From Rhodococcus sp. SMB37 (GTDB taxonomy: Bacteria; Actinomycetota; Actinomycetes; Mycobacteriales; Mycobacteriaceae), in NCBI RefSeq assembly GCF_004345605.1, contig NZ_SLVY01000004.1, forward strand, positions 248,001-312,000: DNA of 64,000 nucleotides, written 5' to 3'. The position numbers and the translations under genes are program-made. Position 1 is the first letter of the stretch. The number at the start of each line of letters is the position of its first letter. The notes beneath the pieces are model-generated. The model was given only the letters and a program-made list of their open reading frames with translations. It was not told where the DNA came from and did not search any database. This document shows, piece by piece, positions 41,920 through 51,432 of the stretch.

Positions 41920-42774
41920 TCAGGGAACTGCGACGAGCCCCAGCGTCGGCAGGAAGGTGCACGAGCGCGCGTCCGCGCCCTCTTCCTGCGTGGTGATGCC
42001 CCCCGAGATCACGGCGACGACCTGGCCGGGCCCGGTGTCGGCGATCGCGGTCAGCGTGGTCGGGCCGTCAGGGTTGACATTGGCCTCGTTGGTCAACGGC
42101 TGCATCCCGGTGCGACCGTTGGAGATGTTGATCCAGGTCAGGGTGAGCGGCTCGGCCTGCTCAGCGGCCGCCGGTGCGGTGCCGAGTGCAGTGAACACGA
42201 AACCGGCCTGGCCGGCGCCCGGTCCCGGGGGCGGCAGCAGTGCCGGACCTGGGACTGCGAGTGCGGTGCCGACGGAGTCGGCGCCGTCGCCGATGCAGTC
42301 CTGGCCGAGCGTCGGGTACAGGAACTGGGAGATCACGACTTCACCCGGAGCCGGGAGATCGGGGCCGCCGCCTCCGCTGCCGTCGAGGAAGGTGATGACC
42401 CTCTCGAGCGTGCTCTTCACCGAATCAGGAAGCTCGGAGTTCGCGAGGAGTTCCTTGGCCTGAGCGAGGATGTCGTTCTTGCCGTCGTCCGCGATGTCGG
42501 AGGGGCCGGCAGCAGCCCCCACGATGGCGGGGGCGAGAGACGCGAGGGCCTCGGTCTCGGCGAGGTCGACCTCGGACCGGGGGAGGAACTGCGTCAGCGA
42601 CTCGATGGACAGATCGGCCGGCACAGCGAACTGGGGGAGCGAGACGAGCTCGGCCAGATCCGGTAGCGCGGGCGGTGCAGGTTGCGCGACTGCGTGCGTC
42701 GGCACGGCAAGCCCCGCGGCGGCGGCGAGTGCGCACACCGTGAGCGCCCTCCGCATTCCTCGAGTACGAAGCAC
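41920..42774 (-). CDS. Secreted Ala/Pro-rich protein (Rv1158c-like)
   Basis: A 284-residue exported protein. A signal peptide is clear (MRRALTVCALAAAAGLAVPTHAVA, cleavage likely before QPAPP). The mature part is Ala/Pro-rich with PGPALLPPPGPGAGQAGFVFTALGTAP and a C-terminal strand-rich region (TTLTAIADTGPGQVVAVISGG). Two cysteines (one in GQDCIGDG, one near the end in RSCTF) could form a disulfide. It lies next to pimE as Rv1158c does in M. tuberculosis, which supports the assignment. Molecular function unknown. Confidence 0.8.
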   Translation of the reverse strand: MLRTRGMRRALTVCALAAAAGLAVPTHAVAQPAPPALPDLAELVSLPQFAVPADLSIESLTQFLPRSEVDLAETEALASLAPAIVGAAAGPSDIADDGKNDILAQAKELLANSELPDSVKSTLERVITFLDGSGGGGPDLPAPGEVVISQFLYPTLGQDCIGDGADSVGTALAVPGPALLPPPGPGAGQAGFVFTALGTAPAAAEQAEPLTLTWINISNGRTGMQPLTNEANVNPDGPTTLTAIADTGPGQVVAVISGGITTQEEGADARSCTFLPTLGLVAVP

Positions 42775-43107
42775 TGTTCCCCATCCTTGTCGTTGAAGTA
42801 TCCGGTGTCCTGGACGGGCAACCAGATACTGACGGCTCGAGGAGACACTCTATGTAGCCCCCCCGTCCGGTACAAGCGGCAGCGCCCGTTTGTCGAGGGC
42901 GTGGGCTGATACCTGCGGGGAGTGTAGCCACAGGGTGTTCCGTATGGCGGTTCCCGGTTGACGGTAACGCCAAAGGGATGTGAAAGGTGTGACCAGAGAT
43001 GAAATTGTTACGTGAGGGGTCATTGCTTTTCGATCTGTCGCGTCGCACCGGTAACCTCTGACGCCGGGTCGGAGCACCCGGACGACGACGACGGGAGGCG
43101 CACCGCA
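42775..43107. other. Intergenic region between secreted protein gene and pimE
   Basis: A 333-bp gap between divergent genes. It contains the upstream regions of both, AT-richer stretches around 42840-42860 and 42980-43030, and GGGAGG (43094-43099) before the pimE GTG. No coding frame, repeat or RNA gene was recognised. Confidence 0.5.
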
Positions 43108-44352
43108 GTGCCAGAACGTGCTCGGTCATATCGTCTGTGGTGCGTGTTGCTTCTGCTGTTGTCGGTGGTGGCCAGGCTCGCATGGGGTCTACTGACTCCC
43201 AACGGTATGAACCTCGTCGACCTGCATGTCTACGTCGATGGTTCCGCTGCGCTCCTGAGCGGTGAGCTCTACGACTTCACCTATTCGCGCGACACCCCGG
43301 ATTTCCCGCTGCCGTTCACCTATCCGCCGTTCGCGGCCCTCGTGTTTCTGCCGCTGCACTATCTACCCTTCGGGCTGCTCGGCGTCCTGTGGTTGCTCCT
43401 GACGATCGCAGCGCTGTTCTGGGTCATCCGGATCGCACTCGAACTGCTGGTCGGTCCGGCGGCGCGCGGAAGTCACTGGACGTCGGTGGCGTTGGTCTGG
43501 ACGGCCGTGGCGGTGTGGAGCGAACCGGTACGCACGACCCTCGATTACGGGCAGATCAACGTCTTCCTCGTGCTCGCCGTGATGGTGGCGGTGCGCAGCA
43601 GCCGGTGGTGGCTGTCCGGCGGGATCGTCGGCATCGTGGCCGGCATCAAGCTCACCCCGGCGATCACGGGCGTGTACTTCCTGGCCAGGCGACGCTGGCG
43701 TGCCGCGTTCTTCTCGGCCGTCGCGTTCGGTGCCACCGTGGTCGTCAGCAGTGTGCTGCTCGGCGAGCAAGCACGCACCTACTTCACCTCTCTGTTCGGT
43801 GACGCCGATCGGATCGGCCCGGTGGGATCGGTCTGGAATCAGTCGCTGCGGGGTGCGCTCAGCCGACTTCTGGGCCGTGACGTGGACACCGGCGCGGTGT
43901 GGATCGTCGCTGTTGCTGCGTGCGCGGTCCTCGCGTTCGCGGCTTGGCGGTCACTCGGCCCCGACGATCGGCTCGGCACGCTCGTCATCGTCCAGCTGTT
44001 CGGGCTGTTGGTGTCGCCGATCTCGTGGGTGCACCACTGGGTGTGGGTCGTACCGATGTTGTTGTGGCTCGTCTACGGTCCGCTCGCGGGTCGTTTCGGC
44101 ACCTGGGTCGTGGCGGCCTGCTGGACCGTGGTGACGCTGGTGGGAGTGCCGTGGGTACTGAGCACCTACCAGGCTTCGATGTGGGACATCGACCGGCCGG
44201 CACCGCTCGCATGGCTCGGAGCGGTGAACGTCGTCGGCGTTCTCATCGTCTACCTATGGATGGTCGTCGCGCCGCGAGTGGGTACCGGCGAGTCCGCTAC
44301 GGCCCCGCCAGCGAATCGATCTGATGAGCCAGATCCGGATCGGCCGCGGTGA
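43108..44352 (+). CDS. pimE: Polyprenol-phosphate mannosyltransferase, PimE-like (GT87)
   Basis: A 414-residue GT-C glycosyltransferase with about 10 membrane segments and the DUF2029/GT87 pattern. The first periplasmic loop holds the catalytic Asp (GMNLVDLHVYVDGSAAL), and TYPPFAALVFLPLHYLPF and VWNQSLRGALSRLLG are typical. PimE adds alpha-1,2-mannose to Ac1PIM4 to form higher phosphatidylinositol mannosides. Position next to the Rv1158c-like gene, a PCD-like gene (Rv1159A), typA and lpqW supports orthology with Rv1159. GTG 43108 has GGGAGG at 8 nt. Confidence 0.82.
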   Translation: MPERARSYRLWCVLLLLLSVVARLAWGLLTPNGMNLVDLHVYVDGSAALLSGELYDFTYSRDTPDFPLPFTYPPFAALVFLPLHYLPFGLLGVLWLLLTIAALFWVIRIALELLVGPAARGSHWTSVALVWTAVAVWSEPVRTTLDYGQINVFLVLAVMVAVRSSRWWLSGGIVGIVAGIKLTPAITGVYFLARRRWRAAFFSAVAFGATVVVSSVLLGEQARTYFTSLFGDADRIGPVGSVWNQSLRGALSRLLGRDVDTGAVWIVAVAACAVLAFAAWRSLGPDDRLGTLVIVQLFGLLVSPISWVHHWVWVVPMLLWLVYGPLAGRFGTWVVAACWTVVTLVGVPWVLSTYQASMWDIDRPAPLAWLGAVNVVGVLIVYLWMVVAPRVGTGESATAPPANRSDEPDPDRPR

Positions 44353-44584
44353 TCCCGCCCGCGGAGTGAGTGCTGAGCGAGTAGGTCACCTTGCGCCACC
44401 GGATGTCGATATCGGGGTGGTGCTGTGCTTCCTCCGCGATCTCGGCCACTCTGCCGACCAGAGTGATCGCGTCGGGGAACGTCGGTGATTCGATGGTGCG
44501 CACCAGGGCGTCGCCGGCCCGGTGCCAATGCGGAAGGTCGGACAGTGCGGCGTCGATCTCGCCGTCGGTGAGCAACTGGGCCAT
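44297..44584 (-). CDS. Pterin-4-alpha-carbinolamine dehydratase-like protein
   Basis: A 95-residue PCD/DCoH-family protein. The active-site motif is EAQHHPDIDIRWRKVTYSLSTHSAGGITAADPDLAHQID, with the paired His residues. It overlaps the 3' end of pimE by 56 bp on the opposite strand, as the Rv1159-Rv1159A pair does. No pterin-dependent hydroxylase is in the window, so the role is uncertain. Confidence 0.88.
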   Translation of the reverse strand: MAQLLTDGEIDAALSDLPHWHRAGDALVRTIESPTFPDAITLVGRVAEIAEEAQHHPDIDIRWRKVTYSLSTHSAGGITAADPDLAHQIDSLAGP

Positions 44585-44637
44585 GACCCATTGTGTCGCC
44601 TCACCGGAGGCACCCGCAACGGCCGGGAGGCAGCGGG

Positions 44638-44820
44638 TCAGGCGGCGCGGACTTTCTCCAAGTGCTTGCGCAGCTGTTTCTCGCTCATCCCGTCGTCCTG
44701 GACCTTCTTCATGCGCATGATCACGACGGGACATTTCACACAGCGCGTCTTCTTGCGGCAGCACTTCTTCTTCGGCTTGAGGCTTGTAACAGTGCTCGCC
44801 TTGAACTTCTTCTTGCCCAT
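44638..44820 (-). CDS. Small Lys/Cys-rich protein
   Basis: A 60-residue basic protein beginning MGKKKFKASTVTSLKPKKKCC with the cysteine cluster CCRKKTRCVKCPVV, which gives four Cys able to bind a metal. The C-terminal half is charged and helical (MKKVQDDGMSEKQLRKHLEKVRA). GC content falls over the Lys codons. It precedes the PCD-like gene on the same strand by 53 nt. Probably a small nucleic-acid- or metal-binding protein; the family is unknown to me. Confidence 0.75.
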   Translation of the reverse strand: MGKKKFKASTVTSLKPKKKCCRKKTRCVKCPVVIMRMKKVQDDGMSEKQLRKHLEKVRAA

Positions 44821-45176
44821 CGTCGTCCTGCTCCCGTCCGTGCGCGTGGAAGTCAGGTTAGCGTTCCCTCACTTGAACGCCAAGGGTCACTTTCTGGCTG
44901 TCTACCGTCCCGAAGCTGAGCTCTTCTACGTGTCGAACGTCACTTCGGGGTACGCTGAGCTGGGCCGATAGGTTCGCGATGCCGCGTGCTCACCTGTGCG
45001 GGCTGTAGGGTATTCGTGGCCGCAGTGCCCGCACGGACCTTCGGAGAATCGATCTCGAAGTCCACGCCGGGTGTCTCGCATTCGCGTCGCGGCCCAGAAC
45101 GAAATTGCGCCGTACGGGCGAGGTGCCAACCGGGTCCAGTGCCGTGTGGCCGGACTACAGCCAGGAGAGCCATCGC
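44821..45176. other. Intergenic region upstream of typA
   Basis: A 356-bp gap between the divergent Lys/Cys-rich gene and typA. It contains AT-richer stretches near 44860-44900 and 44925-44945, probable promoters, and CAGGAGAG just before the typA GTG. No conserved coding frame, hairpin terminator or RNA gene was recognised. Confidence 0.5.
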
Positions 45177-47075
45177 GTGAGCACCGCTGATTTTCGAAAC
45201 GTCGCCATCGTGGCGCACGTCGACCATGGAAAGACCACCCTCGTCGACGCAATGCTGCGGCAGTCGGGTGCGTTCGCCGAGCGCGCTGAACTCGTTGACC
45301 GAGTCATGGACTCCGGCGACCTCGAACGCGAGAAGGGCATCACCATTCTCGCCAAGAACACCGCGGTGCACCGCCACCATCCCGATGGCAGCGTGACCGT
45401 CATCAACGTCATCGACACCCCCGGCCACGCCGACTTCGGTGGCGAGGTCGAGCGGGGCCTGTCGATGGTCGACGGTGTCGTGCTCCTCGTCGACTCGTCC
45501 GAGGGTCCACTGCCGCAGACCCGCTTCGTTCTGCGCAAGGCACTCGCCGCGTCGCTTCCGGTGATCCTGGTCGTGAACAAGACCGACCGCCCCGACGCCC
45601 GCATCGCCGAGGTCGTCGAAGAAAGCCAGACGCTGCTGCTCGACCTCGCGTCCGATCTCGATGACGAAGCCGCCGAAGCCGCCGAGCTCGCTCTCGGTCT
45701 TCCGGTCCTCTACGCGTCCGGCCGTGAGGGCAAGGCAAGCAGGAAGCAGCCCGAGAACGGGCAGGTTCCCGACGCGGAGAACCTCGACGACCTGTTCGAC
45801 GTGCTGATGGAATATGTCCCCGCGCCCAAGGGCGACGTTGCGGCACCGCTGCAGGCGCACGTCACCAACCTCGACGCCTCCGCATTCCTGGGCCGCCTCG
45901 CGCTGGTCCGTATCCACAACGGCGAGCTCCGCAAGGGCCAGACCGTGAGCTGGATGCGTGTCGTCGACGGCGAGCCGGTCGTCACCAAGGCGAAGATCAC
46001 CGAACTGCTCGCCACCGTCGGCGTGGAGCGGCATCCCGCCGAATCGGCCATTGCCGGCGACATCGTGGCTGTCGCCGGGTTCCCCGACATCATGATCGGC
46101 GACACCCTCGCAGACCTCGAGAATCCGGTGGCGCTGCCCCAGATCACCGTTGATCAGCCTGCCATCTCGGTCACGATCGGCACGAACACGTCGCCGCTGG
46201 TCGGCCGCGTCAAGGGACACAAGCTGACCGCACGCATGGTCAAGTCCCGCCTCGACTCGGAACTCGTCGGCAACGTGTCGCTCGAGGTGCTCGATATCGG
46301 ACGCCCCGATGCTTGGGAGGTCCAGGGCCGAGGTGAGCTGGCACTGGCGATCCTGGTGGAGCAGATGCGCCGCGAGGGCTTCGAGCTGACCGTCGGCAAA
46401 CCGCAGGTGGTGACCAGGCAGGTCGACGGCAAGCTGCACGAGCCGTACGAGGAGTTGACGGTCGACACCCCCGAGGAGTACCTCGGTTCCATCACGCAGC
46501 TGCTTGCCAACCGCAAGGGCAAGATGGTGCAGATGACCAACCAGGGTACGGGTTGGGTGCGAATGGAATTCCTCGTCCCGTCCCGCGGCCTGATCGGTTT
46601 CCGCACCGACTTCCTCACCGAGACGCGCGGCACCGGCATCGCAAACGCCGTGTTCCACGGCTACGCGCCCTGGGCAGGCGAGATCCGGGCGCGCCACACC
46701 GGGTCGCTCGTCTCCGACCGCGCGGGGTCCGTGACGCCGTTCGCGATGATTCAGCTGGCCGACCGCGGCACGTTCTTCGTCGAGCCCGGAGCGGACACCT
46801 ACGAGGGCATGGTTGTGGGTATCAACCCGCGTCAGGAAGATCTCGACATCAACGTCACCCGCGAGAAGAAGCTGACCAACATGCGTCAGTCCTCCGCCGA
46901 CGTGATGGAGACCCTCGCCAAGCCGATCGAACTCACGCTCGAAGCGGCCATGGAGTTCTGTGCCGGCGACGAGTGCGTGGAGGTCACACCGGAGATCGTG
47001 CGGGTGCGCAAGGTGCATCTGTCGGCCACCGACCGTGCCCGTGCGCGTTCGCGTGAGAAGGCCCGTAATCAGTAG
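45177..47075 (+). CDS. typA: Ribosome-associated GTPase TypA/BipA
   Basis: A 632-residue translational GTPase. G1 AHVDHGKTTLVDAML, G3 DTPGHADFGGEV and G4 NKTDR are intact, followed by EF-G-like domains II, III and V and the BipA C-terminal domain (SRGLIGFRTDFLTETRGTGI...). It binds the 70S ribosome under stress. GTG 45177 has AGGAG at 9 nt; the long upstream extension lacks homology. A hairpin terminator follows at 47090-47119. Confidence 0.94.
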   Translation: MSTADFRNVAIVAHVDHGKTTLVDAMLRQSGAFAERAELVDRVMDSGDLEREKGITILAKNTAVHRHHPDGSVTVINVIDTPGHADFGGEVERGLSMVDGVVLLVDSSEGPLPQTRFVLRKALAASLPVILVVNKTDRPDARIAEVVEESQTLLLDLASDLDDEAAEAAELALGLPVLYASGREGKASRKQPENGQVPDAENLDDLFDVLMEYVPAPKGDVAAPLQAHVTNLDASAFLGRLALVRIHNGELRKGQTVSWMRVVDGEPVVTKAKITELLATVGVERHPAESAIAGDIVAVAGFPDIMIGDTLADLENPVALPQITVDQPAISVTIGTNTSPLVGRVKGHKLTARMVKSRLDSELVGNVSLEVLDIGRPDAWEVQGRGELALAILVEQMRREGFELTVGKPQVVTRQVDGKLHEPYEELTVDTPEEYLGSITQLLANRKGKMVQMTNQGTGWVRMEFLVPSRGLIGFRTDFLTETRGTGIANAVFHGYAPWAGEIRARHTGSLVSDRAGSVTPFAMIQLADRGTFFVEPGADTYEGMVVGINPRQEDLDINVTREKKLTNMRQSSADVMETLAKPIELTLEAAMEFCAGDECVEVTPEIVRVRKVHLSATDRARARSREKARNQ

Positions 47076-47089
47076 GGAATAGTGTGAAG

Positions 47090-47119
47090 CGGCCCCGGTA
47101 GCCCAGGCTCCCGGGGCCG
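47090..47119 (+). terminator. Terminator after typA
   Basis: A 13-bp stem with one mismatch: CGGCCCCGG (47090-47098) with CCGGGGCCG (47111-47119), continued inside by AGCC/GGCT and a 2-nt loop. It lies 15 nt after the typA stop and 30 nt before lpqW. Confidence 0.75.
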
Positions 47120-47148
47120 TGACATAGGTCGACGAGAGGAAGCCCCGA

Positions 47149-49167
47149 GTGTTGCGTTCGCGCATCCGGCATCGGCGGTGGATCGGTCCGGTGGCCGTCG
47201 CGACAGTCGTACTGGCGTCGACGGCATGTACCGCAGATCCACCTCCGCCGATCGAACAGACGGAGCCGACAGCAGCACCCGCGCCCGCCCAGAAGCGCAA
47301 CACCGTGGTCGTCGCGATCGACGGGGTCGAGACCGGTTTCAACCCGCACCTGCTGGCGGATCAGTCGCCGGTCGGCGACGCGATCGCACAACTGGTCCTG
47401 CCGAGCGCTTTCCGCCCCACTCCGAGCACGGAGGACCCCGCTCTCACCGAATGGGTGCTCGACGACTCGGTGCTGGTGTCCGCGGAGGTTGTCTCGCAGG
47501 CGCCATTCACCATCGAATACGAGGTTCGGACCGACGCCCAGTGGTCGGACAGCGCGCCCATCGCGGCGGAGGACTTCCATTACCTCTGGCAGCAGATGAC
47601 CTCGCAGCCAGGAGTCGTCGACGCCGCCGGCTACCGGCTGATCGAGGACGTCCAGTCCTCGGGCGGCGGCAAGACGGTCACCGTGACGTTGCGCGAGCCG
47701 TACCCCGCGTGGAGAGAGCTGTTCGCCGACATGCTGCCCGCACACCTCGTCAAGGACACCCCGGGTGGTTTCGACACCGGCCTGTCGGAAACGATCCCCG
47801 TGTCGGGCGGCCCGTTCAAGGTGGAGTCCGTCGACCGCGGCCGCGGCGAGGTGCTGCTCGAGCGCAACGACCGGTTCTGGGGCGAGCCGGCTCTGCCCGA
47901 CGAGATCCTCATGCGCCGTGGTGGAAGCGACGCCCAGCTCACCGAATCCATGCGTAGCGGCGACACCCAGATCGCGCAGGTCTCCGGAGGATCGGCGTTG
48001 CTTGCCCAGCTCGGTGCGGTATCGGACTTGCGGACCCACGTGCAGCTCGAGGCCCGGACGCTCGAATTGACGCTCAACACACGTACTCCCACCCTTGCCG
48101 ACCCGCGGGTGCGTCGCGGTGTGCTCGGTCTGCTCGACCCGGAAATGCTGGCCTTGGTCGCAGCGGGGTCCGAGGCGGAGGTCGTCCCCGACAGGGCTCA
48201 GGTTCTCGCGCCGTCCGATCCCGGGTACGTGCCGACGATGCCGCCGCGGCCCAGTCGTGAGGAAGCGCTCGCGCTGCTCGCGGACTCCGGATATCTGCCT
48301 GCTGCACCGGATCCCGGGCCGACCCCCGAATCGTCGTCTCCGGATTCGTCGCCCCCGGGCGAAACGACGACACCGGCGACCACCACATCGGAAGAGTCGT
48401 CCTCGGATGAGGATTCGCAGGAGCGGACACCCACGGGGCGCGCCGAACCGATCACGGACGGCTCGCTCGTCCGCGACGGCGTCCCGCTCGTACTCGTGCT
48501 CGGTGTCGCGGAAGGGTCCGAGACCGCGCACACCGTGGCACGGACGGTGGCGGACGTCTTGACCGGCGCGGGAATCGCGGCCACGGTGAGCGAACTACCG
48601 CCCGACGAGCTCTACGGAGACGCCCTCGTCGACGGCGATGTGCACGCGATCGTCGGCTGGATGCAGGCGGGTTCCGACCCCGCGACGGCAGCGCTCTCCC
48701 GATTCGGGTGCCCGCCCGCACTTCCGGCCTCGTCCGTACCCGAGACGTCCGACACGACGGAGACCTCGGAGACGACGGAGATGGCGCCCACGTCGACGAG
48801 CGAGGCCGTGACCACAGTGGACGTCCCCGACTCGGGTGCTGAGAACGAGGATTCCGGCGACCAGCAATCGGGAGATGAGACGGAAGAGGCCGCCGTCGCC
48901 CAACTCGAAGCACCCAGCAACCTCTCCGGTGCGTGTGATCCCGAAGTGCAGACCCAGCTCGTCGATGCTGTACACGGGGTAGGGGACGTCCCGGCAACGC
49001 TCGCCGCGGTGGAGCCGAGGCTGTGGGATCTCGCAGTGAACCTGCCGATCATCCAGGGCCGGTCCGTTGCCGCTGCCGGTCCCGGTGTGGACGGAGTGGC
49101 CCTGGCCGGCCCGGTGTCCGCAGGCATCGTCGGTGATGCTCGATTCTGGTGGAGGAACATACAGTGA
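47149..49167 (+). CDS. lpqW: Lipoprotein LpqW, PIM/LAM pathway regulator
   Basis: A 672-residue lipoprotein with signal and lipobox (VLASTAC) and a solute-binding-protein type 5 fold ([19 protein letters not shown]...[14 protein letters not shown]...RNDRFWGEP). LpqW in mycobacteria diverts PIM intermediates to lipomannan/LAM and works against the PimE branch. Location after typA and before mshB matches Rv1166. Two long Ser/Thr/Glu/Asp-rich inserts (about residues 383-430 and 525-585) interrupt the fold. GTG start after GAGGAAG. Coupled to mshB by GTGA. Confidence 0.85.
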   Translation: MLRSRIRHRRWIGPVAVATVVLASTACTADPPPPIEQTEPTAAPAPAQKRNTVVVAIDGVETGFNPHLLADQSPVGDAIAQLVLPSAFRPTPSTEDPALTEWVLDDSVLVSAEVVSQAPFTIEYEVRTDAQWSDSAPIAAEDFHYLWQQMTSQPGVVDAAGYRLIEDVQSSGGGKTVTVTLREPYPAWRELFADMLPAHLVKDTPGGFDTGLSETIPVSGGPFKVESVDRGRGEVLLERNDRFWGEPALPDEILMRRGGSDAQLTESMRSGDTQIAQVSGGSALLAQLGAVSDLRTHVQLEARTLELTLNTRTPTLADPRVRRGVLGLLDPEMLALVAAGSEAEVVPDRAQVLAPSDPGYVPTMPPRPSREEALALLADSGYLPAAPDPGPTPESSSPDSSPPGETTTPATTTSEESSSDEDSQERTPTGRAEPITDGSLVRDGVPLVLVLGVAEGSETAHTVARTVADVLTGAGIAATVSELPPDELYGDALVDGDVHAIVGWMQAGSDPATAALSRFGCPPALPASSVPETSDTTETSETTEMAPTSTSEAVTTVDVPDSGAENEDSGDQQSGDETEEAAVAQLEAPSNLSGACDPEVQTQLVDAVHGVGDVPATLAAVEPRLWDLAVNLPIIQGRSVAAAGPGVDGVALAGPVSAGIVGDARFWWRNIQ

Positions 49168-50048
49168 CCGCTGACGAACCGCGCAGACTGCTGCTCGTCC
49201 ACGCACATCCCGACGATGAAACCCTCACCACGGGTGGCACTGTCGCCCGGTATGTCGCCGAGGGAGCCGAGGTCACCGTGGTGACCTGCACTCTCGGCGA
49301 GGAAGGCGAAGTGATCGGCGACGAGTGGGCGCAGCTCACCGCCGACCGGGCAGACCAATTGGGTGGCTACCGCGTGCTGGAATTGACCCGGGCATTGAAT
49401 GCGCTCGGGGTCGCGGCGCCTCTTTTCCTCGGCGGAGCGGGCCATTGGCGGGACTCCGGGATGGCCGGCACACCGTCGGCGGCGAACCCCCGCGCCTGGG
49501 TCAACGCCGATTCCGATGAAGCGGTTGCGGAGCTCGTCGGCGTCATCCGGCGCACACGGCCGCACGTCGTGGTCACGTACGACCCGGTCGGTGGGTACGG
49601 GCACCCGGACCACATCGCGGTGCACGAACGCGTGACTGCCGCGGTCGAGATCTCCGGAACCGAGGACTACCCTGCTGCCGGCGCGCCGTGGACTCCGGCA
49701 AAGGTGTACTGGACGGTGACCGAGAAGTCTGCGCTCGACGTGGGTATCGCCGAGATCGGCGACCTCCCCGACGGGTGGCGCCTGCCCGATCCGGGTGAGC
49801 TCCCGAGCGTGCCCGACGATCAGGTGACAGCCGTCGTCGACGTCCGCGGAGTGCTCGACGCGAAACGCGCCGCGATGGCTGCCCACGCCACACAGGTGAC
49901 CGTGGCGCCGGGTGGAGAGCAGTTCACGCTGTCGAACCTCGTCGCCCAACCGGTCTTCGGCGAAGAACACTTCCGCCTGGTTCGAGGAGAACCGGGCGAA
50001 ACGGACGATTCCGGGCGGGAGCGTGACCTCTTCGCCGGCATCGGATAA
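49164..50048 (+). CDS. mshB: N-acetyl-GlcN-Ins deacetylase (MshB)
   Basis: A 294-residue PIG-L-family zinc deacetylase acting in mycothiol biosynthesis. Zinc motif [13 protein letters not shown] (HPDD) is at residues 13-25 and the second motif is [17 protein letters not shown] 49164 overlaps the lpqW stop (GTGA) and follows GGAGGAA at 6 nt; the earlier GTG 49149 would leave no binding site. Presence of mshB confirms a mycothiol-using organism. Confidence 0.92.
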   Translation: MTADEPRRLLLVHAHPDDETLTTGGTVARYVAEGAEVTVVTCTLGEEGEVIGDEWAQLTADRADQLGGYRVLELTRALNALGVAAPLFLGGAGHWRDSGMAGTPSAANPRAWVNADSDEAVAELVGVIRRTRPHVVVTYDPVGGYGHPDHIAVHERVTAAVEISGTEDYPAAGAPWTPAKVYWTVTEKSALDVGIAEIGDLPDGWRLPDPGELPSVPDDQVTAVVDVRGVLDAKRAAMAAHATQVTVAPGGEQFTLSNLVAQPVFGEEHFRLVRGEPGETDDSGRERDLFAGIG

Positions 50049-50083
50049 CGTGACCGCCGTCACTGATGGAGGGGAGGACGGCG

Positions 50084-50242
50084 ATGTACGACTGGTCCGT
50101 TCAGAATCAGATCATCGCGTTCGTCGACTCGTTGCGTCCGCACGCCGACGAGATCCGCGCCGGTTATTTCGATGCGCTCTACGGGTTCGTCGACATGCAA
50201 TCTCACCTGCTGACCATGCTCGGCTACCCGCCGGTGCCGTGA
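50084..50242 (+). CDS. Small 52-residue protein downstream of mshB
   Basis: A 52-residue frame starting MYDWSVQNQIIAFVDSLRPH and ending LLTMLGYPPVP. ATG 50084 has GGGGAGG at 6 nt. The sequence is amphipathic and helix-rich, with aromatic residues evenly spaced. It sits in the mshB-membrane protein gap where a real gene is expected from spacing. Not recognised; coding is inferred from the ribosome binding site and composition. Confidence 0.6.
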   Translation: MYDWSVQNQIIAFVDSLRPHADEIRAGYFDALYGFVDMQSHLLTMLGYPPVP

Positions 50243-50297
50243 CCTCCCTGCCGACCCCGCGTGGCTCGGATGAGGGGTCGTCGCGCACTATGGAACG

Positions 50298-50732
50298 ATG
50301 ACCGTCGACCCTGCAACCGCACTGCCGGACGTACCCGCACTGCCGCCGGAGCCCCGTAGAGGCGTGGTCGCGTTGCTCGTCTTCGACGGGTTCCTGTGCG
50401 CGATCCTGTCGGTGATGTTCCTCGGTCTCTACATCGGTTCGGTCCCGTTCCCTATCACGATCCTGCTCGCCGCGGTGCTCAATCTGCTGCTGGTGATGGC
50501 CGTGTACAGCGAGACCGGGTCGTTTCGTACCGCGATGCTGCCGCTCGCGGCGTGGTTGCTCGGATTCGCTGCCTGCCTGGCCGTCGGGCCAGGTGGCGAT
50601 CAGCTCGCCATGGCCGACTGGCGGATCCTGATGCTGCCCGTCGCGGCTCTCCTGCCCGCCGGCGGCTATCTGTTCTCGGCGCGGATCAAGGCGATCATGC
50701 AGGTAGCTCGGCCGCCCGCGCAGCAGACCTGA
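50298..50732 (+). CDS. Conserved membrane protein (Rv1171-like)
   Basis: A 144-residue protein with a Pro-rich N-terminus and four membrane segments (VVALLVFDGFLCAILSVMFLG, ITILLAAVLNLLLVMAVY, AMLPLAAWLLGFAACLAV, ILMLPVAALLPAGGYLF). It holds the position of Rv1171 after mshB in M. tuberculosis. Function unknown. Its end overlaps the convergent uracil-DNA glycosylase gene by 38 bp. Confidence 0.8.
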   Translation: MTVDPATALPDVPALPPEPRRGVVALLVFDGFLCAILSVMFLGLYIGSVPFPITILLAAVLNLLLVMAVYSETGSFRTAMLPLAAWLLGFAACLAVGPGGDQLAMADWRILMLPVAALLPAGGYLFSARIKAIMQVARPPAQQT

Positions 50733-51432
50733 GCACAGCCGTGGTCATCTCCCGGGTGAGACGACCGGTGAAAGTGTTCTGCTGACTCACGTGGTAGCAC
50801 CCGAACAGGTGCAGCGGGGTCTTCTCCCCGGTCGCGGAGGCAAGGGTGACACTCGCACCATGCCCGAACTTCGGGCGTGGCGACGGCACGACCCATCCCG
50901 CGGCGGTCAGCACAGGGAGCAGTGCTTGCCACCCGAATCCACCGAGCACCACGACAGCCCGCAGCGTCGGCGAGAGCAACCCGAGCTCCTGCTCGAGCCA
51001 GCCCCGGCACGTGTCCCGCTCGGTCACGGTCGGTTTGTTGGCGGGTGGTACGCAGTGCACCGGTGAGGTGATCCGAGTGCCGAACAGTTCGAGTCCGTCA
51101 CCGATACGGGTGGCGGTGGGTTGCGACGCGAGACCGGCCTCGTACATCGCTGCGTACAGGAAATCGCCGGAGCGGTCGCCGGTGAACATCCGTCCCGTCC
51201 GGTTGGCGCCGTGCGCCGCGGGCGCCAACCCGACGATCAGCAGCGCCGCATCGGTGGGGCCGAAACCCGGCACCGGCCGGCCCCAGTACTCCTCGTCGCG
51301 GAACGAGGCCCGTTTCTCCCGCGCGACCCGTTCACGCCACTCGACCAACCTCGGACAGGCCCGGCAGTCCGTGAGCAATTCGTCCATCGCTGCGAGGGTG
51401 TCGGCTCCGGGTCTTCTCCAAGGGTCGATCAT
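50695..51432 (-). CDS. udgB: Type 5 uracil-DNA glycosylase (UdgB-like)
   Basis: A 245-residue Fe-S uracil-DNA glycosylase. Cluster cysteines are in LTDCRACPRLVEW, and further ones in HCVPP and DTCRGWLEQEL. Active-site motifs are GLAPAAHGANRTGRMFTGDRSGDFL (the A-rich family 5 motif without the usual Asp) and HVSQQNTFTGRL. It removes uracil and hypoxanthine from DNA. It overlaps the PH-domain gene by 4 bp, an odd but apparently stable operon. Confidence 0.9.
   Translation of the reverse strand: MIDPWRRPGADTLAAMDELLTDCRACPRLVEWRERVAREKRASFRDEEYWGRPVPGFGPTDAALLIVGLAPAAHGANRTGRMFTGDRSGDFLYAAMYEAGLASQPTATRIGDGLELFGTRITSPVHCVPPANKPTVTERDTCRGWLEQELGLLSPTLRAVVVLGGFGWQALLPVLTAAGWVVPSPRPKFGHGASVTLASATGEKTPLHLFGCYHVSQQNTFTGRLTREMTTAVLRSAARAAELPA

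Noticed and set aside
41516-42463. A 315-codon + strand frame over the repeat protein and the secreted protein
   Set aside because: It runs antisense to a clear signal-peptide protein and through a terminator hairpin; its Thr/Arg-rich start is the mirror of the Ser repeats.
44940-47342. An 800-codon frame on the - strand opposite typA
   Set aside because: typA has all GTPase motifs on the + strand. The reverse frame is a codon-composition shadow rich in Arg/His/Gly/Asp.
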